Of a stretch of DNA of 64,000 nucleotides, positions 1 through 10,600 are shown piece after piece. The position numbers and the translations under genes are program-made. A model generated the notes under the pieces. That model was not told the origin of the DNA and searched no databases. It saw nothing but the letters and a program-made list of their open reading frames with translations. The stretch lies in the NCBI GenBank assembly GCA_037176885.1, contig JAWWNJ010000021.1, forward strand, positions 1,736,001-1,800,000, given 5' to 3'. Each line of letters begins with the position of its first letter. Positions within the stretch are counted from its first letter, which is position 1. The DNA comes from Favolaschia claudopus. Taxonomy: Eukaryota > Basidiomycota > Agaricomycetes > Agaricales > Mycenaceae.

Positions 1-2045
1 ACCAAGAAGAGTCGGGGTGTAGTCTCGCACTAAATATTCCGCACATTAGTTGACGACATAGCAATTTGAGTGATATTCAGACATACCATGGGTGGATATG
101 AGCGAGCTCTGGCCCGACCATTCTATCGAGTACACCTGGAGTCATGGCTTCAGAAAAGAAGGCTAAAAGGAGCAACAAACGCACCTTTCCAGGTCTTCAC
201 CAAGTCCTCACTGGGTTGCCGATGAATCGAAGAGTCGACGGGTGGCGCCGTGTGTTGTGTGCGAGAGACTACGGATAGAAGAAGGCTCGAAGGATATCAA
301 TGTAGCAGTGAGCAGCGAGATGGAGGCAGCTTCGGTGGAAGGTGGGGTGAGAGAGGGTGGCAGTCGGATGGTGGTGGTAGTGGGAAGAGAAAGCAAGTCA
401 TAAAAAAAAATCGTACGATCCGTATTTGAAGCTAATTTTCACCGGCGGCGAGCCAAAGTTACCCAACGGCGAGAACAGTTGTGTCGGCGTAACATGGAGG
501 TCGAGGATGGTGGTAAAATGAGATGGTTTGTTCGCCATCACTAAATGATCTCAAACTATTCCACTCAGTCGCAACTTCGAACATTCTATCCCAAACGATT
601 CCAATCAATCCAACCGACTTTTCACTGGGACTCAACCGGAAAAAGCCGGAACGTGCACACGTCATGTAGAGTGTCTGAAAATTAGCTGGAGGGCTCAAGG
701 CAGTCAATTCTGTGTTGTAGGAACGCTCAAACTCGAAATCCGGCGTCTTTCTAAGCCGAAAACTTTTGACCTACAAAAGTTTTTTTTTTTTTTCGACCCC
801 GCGGGTCCCCCTCCCCTACGTGATGTCATCAATTCTTATCGTTGGACCCCCTTGGTTCGTACGCAGGATGGCAACTTTCACGCAATTGTTTCGTTTCTGT
901 TTGGTGTAACTAGTGTTCACTCCGAGGGGCTTTCTGGTACACCTCGGAGCTTCTGTTTTCGGTCCCATTGTTGACAAAGAAGCAGAGCCAAATCATGTCA
1001 AAAAGGCTTCCATTGTTGCTTCCCATTGCTTATGTGTCAACAATCCCCGTTTTATAAAACGAATACACAGATCGAGACTGCGCCGATATCTTTTTCTTGC
1101 CACCATGAGTGCTAGGAGCGATTTCATAGAAGCTGGTTGGTCGCCGGTCAGTGCGGAGACTTACCGTACGCATCATTCAAAGACTTAAATTTGCGATGTA
1201 ATGCTAACATGCACATGCAGTCCCCGCCGATGAACATTGCTGTAAGAGTCCCATTGATTTTGAAGGCATAAGCTACAGCGCATCTGTTTGACAGCTTGGA
1301 CAGAGTTGTTACAGACTAATGACTATTCGTGGGGGACTATTGACATGCCCTGCATGTCCAATACAATAGCGGACTCCGAGCCTGCATCGTCAGCCTCTAA
1401 CTCAGACGCTTGGTCTTCAGTGGGAGGAAATTCGCAGGTCCCGGGTATGTAAATACATAATCCCAATCTACTTGTGCTGATTATTTTAAACCACAGAGGA
1501 CTGGTTTTTCAGATTGTTCTCGGAGCCTTTGCCAAGCTACGGCACTCGTACCATTGAAGAAGCGATGCCGGTCTGTTATTCTAACCGTTCATCGCTCGCT
1601 GTTGCAGTTTGGAGGGGAAACATGGAATCGAAATGCAGTAATTTGCAGCTGGATCTCACAACCAACATCAAACTTTGCGCCCCGTTGACACGTGGGCTAT
1701 GGTATACACAACCTTTAAATTTGTTCCTAACATTGCCACCGCTTACAGTATCCAGGGCATTGTTAGATCCTGAGGGCCCAACCTTCAGAAAACCGGCAAT
1801 ATGGACATGGCCATTCCTTCTGAAACTTGTCCTTTTGGACGAGCCCCTAAGCATCCAAGAAATCATTGCTGAGTTCTCCAAGAGGTTCACGTGGTGCAGA
1901 GGGTCGGACTGGGCTTGGAAGGTGGGGCGATTGTTTCAGCGAAGCCTCTGAGTTTGGGCCAATAGTCCAGAACTGCAGAAGTCTATTCGAAGCTGTCTCC
2001 CTCGAAAATCGTGCGTTGTGAGCATCCAGAGACGTTGCGCGGTGG
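1..2045. other. unassigned sequence
   Basis: I see no recognisable gene here. Open frames are short (up to 145 codons at 1514-1951 on the plus strand) and match no family I know. A run of T at about 781-794 is followed by a C-rich stretch; a similar block (ACAAAAG then T-run then CGA) occurs near 20,620, so this may be an old dispersed repeat. Confidence 0.4.
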
Positions 2046-2369
2046 GAAGGGCAGGTAAATGGGAATGGCGACCAGAGTCATATGTAGAGCTCTCCAGATC
2101 CATGTTACACACGGCTTGTATTGATTGAAGCTATAGCGGCCTCTCCTGAATGGCCACACTATTCTTCTGTCATTCTTGGCTGCTTCGAAGGGCAGGTAAA
2201 TGGGAATGGCGACCAGAGTCATATGTAGAGCTCTCCAGATCCATGTTACACACGGCTTGTATTGATTGAAGCTATAGCGGCCTCTCCTGAATGGCCACAC
2301 TATTCTTCTGTCATTCTTGGCTGCTTCGAGCTCTATCTGGTCGACTCTTCCAGTGTTGACTGCCTCCAA
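1983..2369 (-). pseudogene. unrecognised ORF with an internal 47-residue repeat
   Basis: A 128-codon minus-strand frame runs through the 141-bp tandem repeat, so residues 16-62 or so are repeated. Each repeat contains WPFRRGR and a Trp-rich stretch. This faintly recalls the WP-x-RRGR segment of actin-related protein Arp8, but the resemblance is short and I do not assign a family. It is most likely an exon or gene fragment caught between repeats; no start, splice sites or partner exons were found. Confidence 0.2.
2046..2329. repeat. 141-bp tandem duplication (two copies)
   Basis: Bases 2046-2186 are repeated as 2187-2327, with apparently identical sequence. The period of 141 is a multiple of three, so the minus-strand frame crossing it keeps open and repeats 47 residues. 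The absence of visible differences indicates a recent duplication. Confidence 0.9.
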
Positions 2370-3023
2370 AATACGGCAGCCTTTCAGACCAGGCTAAGGT
2401 ACCTCCTATTCAGTCGCAGATGCAGCCCCATCCATAAATAATTAAAATATTCGGAATCTGATTTTGCATCTTATGTAGTGAGCTTGGACTGAGCGTCTGC
2501 ACTCACAAATGGTTGAGAACCGGATACAAAGAAAATGTGGAGGCCTAGAACGACTCCCGCTTGATGTTATTTGAATACTTGTGAGCATAGGCATCCACTG
2601 AGTCCCGACAATGTATAGCTAAGTGGTAGATGTTATAACCGAGTAGCTTGAGTAAAGATTATTTGTTTAGTACTAGTTTGATGGGAATGGTGGGTGCAAC
2701 GGAGTTCGACGGTCGCAAGCCAAATTCAAAACGATGAACATAAGACTCGAGAGGAAATGACTGATATGTGACGCGAAGCTCTACCCAAAGGTACGAGGGG
2801 AGCGATTATAGGGACAAGACTACACTCCCAAATTAGCAGCAAGTTGCCGTGCGGCGTGCAACAACGATTCACCGAAGTTCAACTTTGGTTCAACTTGCCG
2901 CGCATGGGATCACAGGTGCCACCCAATGCCGAAGCTCCGTGAGGTGCCGAGCCTCTCCCGCCGCCCTCCATGCCGGTGTCGGCACAGGCCGTAAGTAGCC
3001 GCAAAACATCGACAGTTGAATGG

Positions 3024-3080
3024 GAGTAAAAGTAAGGTAAAGTAGAGTAAAGCAATTAAAAGTAAAGTAAAGTAAAGTAC
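3024..3080. repeat. AGTAA-rich simple repeat
   Basis: A degenerate AGTAA/AAAGT microsatellite. It is followed at 3079-3104 by an orphan MITE end (GGGTTAAGGCAGTCACGACTG) belonging to the family described at 3117-3304. Confidence 0.6.
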
Positions 3081-3116
3081 GTGGGTTAAGGCAGTCACGA
3101 CTGTAATTCCAAAGTA

Positions 3117-3304
3117 CAGTCGACACTGTCATAACCCATACCTGTCACCTGCCATAACCCATAATTTTGGGGTCCAGATTTTCCAAATTAACAGTGTAAA
3201 ACGGCCCAAATAACGTCACATTTACCTGGGGTAACCCATAAAAACCCCATAACCCATACCTTTTTCTCCCCACCGACAAGTATGGGTTAAGGCAGTCACG
3301 ACTG
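3117..3304 (+). mobile_element. 188-bp MITE of the CAGTCG / TAACCCATA family, copy 1
   Basis: Terminal inverted repeats begin CAGTCG at both ends and carry subterminal TAACCCATA motifs. TA dinucleotides flank the element at 3115-3116 and 3305-3306, which fits a TA target duplication. It has no coding capacity. Its ends match the 6.4-kb exonuclease-fusion transposon at 7617-13997, so trans-mobilisation by that element is inferred. Confidence 0.85.
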
Positions 3305-3331
3305 TACTATTCTTTTCTCCCCTTTGGAATA

Positions 3332-3518
3332 CAGTCGTGACTGCCTTAACCCATACTTGTCGGTGGGGAGAAAAGGTATGGGTTATGGGGTTTTTATGGG
3401 TTACCCCAGGTAAATGTGACGTTATTTGGGCCGTTTTACACTGTTAATTTGGAAAATCTGGACCCCAAAATTATGGGTTATGGCAGGTGACAGGTATGGG
3501 TTATGACAGTGTCGACTG
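3332..3518 (-). mobile_element. 187-bp MITE of the CAGTCG / TAACCCATA family, copy 2 (inverted)
   Basis: Nearly identical to the element at 3117-3304 but in the opposite orientation, 27 bp away, so the two form a long palindrome of about 400 bp. TA flanks at 3330-3331 and 3519-3520. The palindrome would fold into a long hairpin if transcribed. Confidence 0.85.
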
Positions 3519-3677
3519 TACTTACCCAACACTGGCGGGATCTGAGCTCCTCACTTGTTCGATGTCTCGGAACAGGAAGCTGTACCGAGGTAGCCAAAGT
3601 AGACTGTGCTCTGGGCAAAGAGCTGCAGTACTGCCAGCTACTGCAAGCACCGGCTTAAGTCCAATCTGGGTTGTGTA

Positions 3678-4109
3678 TGGTGCGCTCGGCCTAAGCACCA
3701 CCAAACAGGAACAAAATCTATTGCACCTGATCAGAACCTTCCCATGACTGATCCTCTGGTGAAAACACTCCGATTAGGTAGTAGACTAATCCTTCTAAAG
3801 GAATTTACCATCCCCTCAAAACTCACAATAAATTCTTTTTTCCTGAGGCGGATTTGAGACATCAGTGATGCGATCAGTCAATCAGTCATGCGAGCTTACG
3901 GAATATGCCCAATTTAGGTTCCGATTCTGGCTTCATATGCTCTCAGAGAGGTCCATGAGCTATATCGAAAGCTGGGGAGTACGTCCTGAGTCTGCTCCAA
4001 ACCTTATTCGGCAGCAGAAAATGCAATTTAAATTCGAATTTTTACGCCGGTCGATTTGAGACATCACTGATGGCATCAATGATGGGTGGTGTTCAGGCTG
4101 CGCGCACCA
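3678..4109 (+). mobile_element. MITE with TGGTGCGCTCGGCC ends, copy 1
   Basis: Ends TGGTGCGCTCGGCCTAAGC and, inverted, GGCTGCGCGCACCA, flanked by TA at 3676-3677 and 4110-4111. No gene inside. A second copy lies at 19838-20305. A short paralogous empty site at 30205-30249 reads straight across the insertion point with one TA, which fixes the boundaries. Confidence 0.8.
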
Positions 4110-4210
4110 TAGCAGTTAGTGTGTGTGTAGGAGCGCACAGACAGGCCTGGCTTCCCACGCCTCTCCATGCCGTGAGCACCAATCAACAAGTGGCGGCATC
4201 GTCGTCCATC

Positions 4211-4692
4211 CAAGGGGGTGCGGGCCGGAGAGGCCGGAACACCGGGCAGGGAGGGTGGGTCGGCCGAAAGGTCGGATAAAAAAAAATGATGACCTCTTTT
4301 GTTTTGGGCGGGGATGGGTCTTCGGGGCTATGGAGTGAGTAGAAACAACGTATAATAGCGTATACACCCACTATTGAGCTTCAGCAGCCATCTGAAAGCC
4401 AGATTGGTGTATTGTCCGAATTTGGAAGGAAACGGCAATGAGGTTGGCCGTGTTTGGCTGAGATATGTTGAATTTTCAGGTGGTGCGTTGGGTGGTTCAA
4501 AACCGAGATTTCGTTCACAAAACACCATGGAGAGGTGTTTCACCAAGCTGGAGGTAAGAATTGGACCGTAAACAGCCGATTTTGATGGTAAACTCCATAT
4601 TTGGACGTCACGTGGTAGGGTGGTTCCCGGAGAAGGGTCTGTAATAAAAAAAGCAGCGTGAGGTATTTTTTTGAGTTTTCCGCACCCCCTTG
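4211..4692 (+). mobile_element. 482-bp MITE with CAAGGGGGTGCGG ends, copy 1
   Basis: Perfect 13-bp TIRs CAAGGGGGTGCGG and a perfect 8-bp target duplication CGTCCATC at 4203-4210 and 4693-4700. The 8-bp duplication points to a hAT-type transposase acting in trans. The interior has no convincing ORF. The copy at 43867-44342 has the same TIRs and its own 8-bp duplication. Confidence 0.92.
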
Positions 4693-4846
4693 CGTCCATC
4701 ATCAAGACAAGAGAACCAACCAGACGAGACCAGAAAGAAGTCAGGACTCCCTGCTCACCAGCACCCACCAACTCAACTAAGAGCTGGGCATACCTTCCGT
4801 AAGATGAAGGCTTGGGGAGCACAACAGGAGATACCAGTCTAGGCAA

Positions 4847-6213
4847 TTGACCCAGTGACATTTCACGTGCACGTGACTTCCCACGCCTGCTTCCCGCCGC
4901 CCAAGCTATGGTGCCCTCCACTTAGTCACCACCAATTTGTGACAACCGTTACTACTCGGGCGGGAAAACACCGATTTTTTATTCCTCTTGGGAAAACACT
5001 CAGTTTCACGCAAGGAATCTTTTGGCAAGACAGAATTTTTATAGCGACAAAATTGAGCGAGTTATAAAACTTCTGACCCCCCAAATTGGGACTGTCCCTC
5101 CGAATATGTCCCTACTGGTCAAAACTCTCTGCGACACGTTGTGGGATACGTCTGTGAGACTTGTACATATACCTTAGAACTAAACTTGCGGACGTGTAAT
5201 TGAGCATCCTGAGTCGCCATGCCGGATGACGGTGACGATGATTCGGCACGAGGATGTCGACCAGCACGCGCTCTGGCTGCCGCACTCAACAAGTATTTTC
5301 GTTTGCGGACCATGGAAGACGGGCAGACGTATTATAGACAGTGTAGATGTAGAAAAGTGTCTTTCTGCTATGACGTTCCGGACGTTGCAATATTCAAACC
5401 ACACACATATATGCTGGGAACCAACACATATCTTCTTAGAGGTGTACATATTCTGCAGGCGAAAAGATATTCTGCAGGCGAAAAGAGGTATATACAAAAA
5501 AAAATTCGGCCTTCGGCCGATTTGGGACTAGTACATTTTTGGCGGTGACTAAGCGGAGGGCACCATACATGTCAACATTCCTGCAACCGTTAGTTGGTCT
5601 TCAATGTCTGTGTTGGTGTCGTCGTAACTTACTTTAGCTCGTTTGTATCCTGTCCTTGAAGACCCTTTGGGTTCGAACCCCGGACGCAGGACCTTTGTTT
5701 TTCTCTTTCTCTTTTTCACTTTTTCGTTTCGATTTCCTTTTCCCATCCTCCTTTTCCGAGGCTTGAAATCCCTGTTGTACACTTTTCCCTGTATGCACAT
5801 TGCGTGGCGTGCAATCTTGTTAAGATAATGCCGAGAAATATACAACTGTTCAATAGTTCAATTTAGAGTCTCTGCTCGGACAAATAATTAATGTTGGTTT
5901 TTGAACGTATCGTGTTATAACACCTCTTCCGACGACATGGTACATTAAGTTGCTGAATCTAAGCCCGGGTACAACATGAACCCTTGTCAACTCTACTTAC
6001 AGAAAACTTCCTTTTTTGGAAAATTTTTCATCCCCAATTTCCCTCGCAATTTGAGAGTATGGGGCTTCTGATATGGTACCTGCATGATGGGTCGAACATT
6101 AGTATCAGCTCGCATGGCCATCGCCATCCGTGATACTCATAGGCGCTGCTTTCTTAGATTCACCGCCGCCGCCCGCGGCCAGATCACGTGCACGTGAACT
6201 GTCACTGGGTCAA
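4847..6213. repeat. inverted repeat pair with CACGTGCACGTG core
   Basis: About 30 bp at 4847-4876 (TTGACCCAGTGACA then TTCACGTGCACGTGA) recurs inverted at 6184-6213. The arms enclose 1.3 kb without a recognisable gene. This could be a decayed TIR element; no clean target duplication was found. A 19-bp tandem repeat pair sits inside at 5449-5486. Confidence 0.5.
5579..5691 (+). other. tRNA-like or SINE-head sequence
   Basis: Contains a perfect box B-type GGTTCGAACC at 5670-5679, a weak box A-like TAGTTGGTC near 5590, a D-arm-like stem and a 6-bp terminal pairing TCCTGC/GCAGGA. T-rich runs follow from 5696, as expected for a Pol III terminator. No anticodon arm can be formed, so this is not a normal tRNA. 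It may be a degenerate tRNA-derived SINE, or chance. Confidence 0.3.
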
Positions 6214-6674
6214 TAGCGCCAAGTGGAGATACTGTACTATTTCGATCAATTCGTCTGTCACGCGTCACAGCCGATTTCCGGGGACCCCGCCAATAATTTT
6301 CTTTCGATTTTAGCGGAATTTGGAGATTTGTCGGAAAAATTAAAAAGTCACGTGCGAGCCGAATTGACAGTACCCGTAAAGATGATAAAATAAAAACACT
6401 AGGGCACACCACGGAAATGATGTCCGAGGCCTGATCTCCCCGGAACAACAATTGGCGATGTCCAGGGAAGCTCATTTTCCGGAGCTGGTGGAGGTTCCAT
6501 GGACAACTCAGGATGTCCCAGCATGCTCTGAGCAAGCTCTGAGAATCTCGTGTCTACGTTATGTTGTATCAGAGCCTGTGGACTCGGGAGATGTTTGCAT
6601 TTACAATAGACAGTTCTTTCGGAATACTATAAAATCTCGTCTTCAAAGGTTTTGAGCAGCCTGTACATATATAC

Positions 6675-7312
6675 AGGACCCCTGGCAATCACCTATGATG
6701 CCTGCCCGAGAAAATCTTGAATTTGGGACATCTCATCCGGACCCCAAATCGGGCAAATTTCATCCGAATTTGAACCAGGCCTCCTCCAGGTCGACGTTTT
6801 ATCCGGACGATTGACCAGGCCTAAGAAAATCAGCTAAAATCAAGAAAATATCAAAATTTTCTTCCCGTAGTTCGGATGACCTGCCGACGTTCCCTCGGTT
6901 CCCAGCGATGAAATAGACGCTTTTTGAGCCCGGATATCGTTCATGAGACCCAAAATCTTTCCAGCCAGCGCAGATGCCGGCGGAAACTCGCCGGAAACAG
7001 GTAATAATCATCTATTTTCGTGGTTCGGCCGTGAGGTCGCGTTGATTTGGCCCGAATTTCTGCTGATTGCACTGGGAGACGGTTGCGGAGACAGCCGCCA
7101 AAGCTGTCGGCGAGCTGTTAGTCAAGGCTATCCGGACCTCGGCCAGGCCTGGTCGGCAACCCCCATGTTTTATCCGAATTTTCGGCCAGCCTTGGCCGCG
7201 GAAAACTTGAATTCTTATCCGAATCCGGGTAGGGTCGGCGCGATTTTGGGGCCTGTTTTATCCGAATCGAAAATTTTGCGGGCAGGCATCATAGGTGATT
7301 GCCAGGGGTCCT
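6675..7312 (+). mobile_element. 638-bp hAT-like MITE
   Basis: Long TIRs beginning AGGACCCCTGGCAATCACC and running inward about 34 bp. A perfect 8-bp target duplication ATATATAC lies at 6667-6674 and 7313-7320. The interior carries several TTTATCCGAA motifs near both ends, which may be subterminal transposase-binding repeats. No intact coding region. Confidence 0.92.
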
Positions 7313-7614
7313 ATATATACTTCCCCGCTTGCAAAAGAGACTTGGACTTCAAGAAATCCCGAGAGTCGACGTCAAATTTACACGTGGCAACGTGTTGACA
7401 TGTTGATGTTTGATGTTTACTCGATATAGCAAAAAACTTCAAGATGAAATCAAGACGCCGAACTCTAAACTGCACTCGCTGTAGCAAAGTTGGAGCTCTG
7501 AAATTTGAGGACATTCATGCAGAGGTATCTAATAATCTCTCCTCTTTCTCCCTCTTTTTTTCTTTTTTTCTACAACTTGAAAACTTGATTAATTCCCCGT
7601 AACCACAGACATAG
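7313..7614. other. short spacer between transposons
   Basis: A pyrimidine-rich stretch (7540-7570) but no gene or repeat that I recognise. Confidence 0.4.
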
Positions 7615-7616
7615 TA

Positions 7617-10600
7617 CAGTCGAAGCTGTCATAACCCAGAGCCCTTGGTAGGGCCAAAAAGCCATGGGATATGATAGATTTATGGGTTATACCAGCGAAA
7701 AACCGGTCAAAAACCCCCAAAAATGTGGCTCGATACTGATGTCCGTGTTCGATACTGATACTGGATACTGAGCGGAGTTTGAATACACGTGAGCTCGGTC
7801 CGAGAGGTTCCCGGTGTCAAGCCGTAAGATTTTGAGAAGCCTTCCCGTAACACTGGGAAGCTCTCGCCACTTTGAGGTATTCGCCGTGTCGCGTCGCGTC
7901 GCGCGTAGCATGTACGCCAGTGCAATATGATGGCGTGGTTCTGGCTAATCTCTCGTCCAGTACCTCTGAAGAACTACCATTTATTGTGAAAGGAAGTGGA
8001 TAGAGAGTACTCGGAGTCTAAGAATGGACTCTGCCTTGAGGTGCGCACAATACACAGAATCTGCCTTTCCATCTCCTCAATCTGAATAACTCAGTGATGC
8101 GGAACTGTCCACTCCTGTGCTACAAGAACCTGTGAAACGTCGACCCGGAAGACCGAAGGGAGCAAAGAACAAGTTCCAGCCTGCAAATCCGGCAAATCCG
8201 CAAGAAGAGGAAGACTCTGGAGAAGCAACGGTCAAGAAGCGCCGAGGTCGACCGCCGGGAACTGGTCCGAAGCAGATTGCAGCTCGTGAGGCAGGTATCA
8301 GTGTTTCTGTACCTCCTAAGCGCCGAGTGGGTCGGCCGTCAAAGCTTCCTCCACCAGCAAAACCAAATGTACGGTTTGGAAAAATAGTAAGATTTATTTG
8401 AATGTTCATGTCCATGTTGTTTATTCTAAGAGTAGACAATACGCGGCACGCCTGCGACTTCTCGCAACGCTGCAACCTCGGGTGCCTTTCAGCCAATTTT
8501 TAATTTCAGCGGAGCAAGTAGGGGCACCTCGAGTTCATCGACTATTGGGTCTTCCCGAAGCGCGCCATCGCGGCCAGATGTTCCCACTGTGGAGGGGTCG
8601 GGTGTCCCAAATGCGGTGGGAGAAGGGCAGCGTGATACGGAAGATTCAGAGGAGAGATCTGACGAGTATACAAACCTTTTGAATGATGGGTTGGGCGACG
8701 AAGGAGATGATAGCGAGGATAGTAGCGATGAGAGCCCGGATTCTTCGGAGACTCCGAGCCAGCAAACCCGACCTCCACGCATTCGTCGTCAGCTCCCTAG
8801 CTGGTTTCAAGAGCAGTTCGAAGCCAAACTCGTACTGGCTAATGTTCGGAATACCGATACTGGCCTTCCCTCCCTCTACGAGCATGCTCAAACCTTCTGG
8901 TTCCCCCGTGAAGACCCTTATTTTGCGCTGCGGGAGTTTGACTCCGTGACACCGCAAAAAATGTTTTCTGCCCAATTTTTCCTTTGGGATCCAGCAGCGC
9001 TGCTGGGATCGGCCCGAATCCCATGTCCAAATTGTCGTTCAGGACTTACGCGGCACTCTTCAATCAATCGCCCGCGGCGATGCGTAGACCTTGACCATAG
9101 TTTTTGGATTATCGGCTTTCGGTATCGCTGCCCGCAATGTGTTCACCCAAAATCCAAGAAGCACACGGTCACATTCAACAGTTGGGATCGTCGCATCCTT
9201 TGCAGTCTACCCCAGTCCCTTGCACACGCTTTCCCGGCCGTCCTTACCCATCGGAGCGGAATATCGGAAAATGTTTTTATGTTTATGCGGGCCTGTTTCC
9301 AAAGCGGTATGGGTGCAAAGCAGTTCTCAGACGCTCTGCGTGTACGACACCTCGAAAACTATGACAAGCTTCAACTGCAATATCTATCTGCGTTAGCGGA
9401 ACAAAAGCGAGCGAAATCCTGGCTTGGGAAGCAATATGAAAGCTTTCTCCCGTTCGACAGCACAGACTCTGACGGGTATCACGGTTTTGTTCCAAGTTCT
9501 CAATGGCTACGCGATCTCTACGACAAATTCATCGAAAGCCATGAAGACGAATTTAATCAAGCAATCGCACTTCTTACGGCGTCAATCTGTGCTATTGACC
9601 ATAGCTTCAAGGTACGTTTGCTGTCTCTTCAGTCTCTAGACAATTTTTGATTCGTTTTACCGTAGCTTGCAAAACATATCGCCAAGGTGAACGGCGAGCA
9701 GATCTTCATTGCACTACTCACCATCACCAACGAGAAAGGCGAGATTCGTGTCTGTAATCTTGTCGCAACAAAGGCACATTCCCAGTTTGAATTGGCTCTC
9801 AATCGCATGCGGGAATCACTCACCCTATACGGTCATGAACAGCCCCAGATATTCTACACTGACAATATGTCGGATAAAGAATTCTTGGAGCGGTGTTTTC
9901 CCTCATTGTGTGAGGACGTTGTTGCAGTCGAGAAACACTCTCACCTTCCTGTCCTCGATATCCCACCCTCCACGAGCATCGTCGAACTTGATGAGTCTGA
10001 TAAGATCGACGAAGCCATGCGATGCATCTTACACGATATTCCGGAAGCCAATGAAGAGACAAAATTAGCGGTGTTCTTGGACTCGGAGTGGAACGTCGAG
10101 ACTTCGCCGCAAGGGTATGTGACTGGTCGTGGAACTACGGCCGTGGTCCAAATTCTGTATAAGACTACGATTTATATATTGAAGGTGAGTTTCAAATTGC
10201 CTTGTCGTGCTGGGCGGAGTAATTGACTTACATTTTGTTAGGTTGGCCAAATGTTAGCGGGAGGGCGACTTCCTCCAGTACTGAAGCAAGTCCTTCAAAA
10301 TCCTCGAATCTTGAAGGTCGGCCGTGCGGTTGCGGCCGATCTCAAGTACTTGCAAGAGGCCTCCCAGTCTTCGTTGCCGTTTGTCGGAGCTGTGGACCTT
10401 GCACGGTTCGCGAAAGAGCGTCTTGTTGTTACATCGGCCAAAATTGGACTTGCGGATTTATGCGCGAAGGTGCTGGGCAAACGGCTGAACAAGAACGTGT
10501 CGGAGCGCATCAGCACAGCGTGGGAGCGAGAGCAGCTTTCCGAGTCGCAGCTTCGGTACGCCGCACTTGATGTACATGCGTGTCAATGCATCTACGCATC

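Noticed and set aside
1983..2369. An Arp8-like actin-related protein
   Set aside because: Only a WP-x-RRGR stretch is shared by eye; too short to name a family.
3117..3518. A hairpin RNA gene
   Set aside because: Each arm is a complete MITE with its own TA flanks, so the palindrome is explained by two insertions.
4211..4692. A solo LTR
   Set aside because: The ends are inverted repeats (CAAGGGGGTGCGG) and the target duplication is 8 bp, so it is a TIR element.
5579..5691. A tRNA gene
   Set aside because: Box B is perfect, but no anticodon stem-loop can be formed and the acceptor stem has only six pairs.
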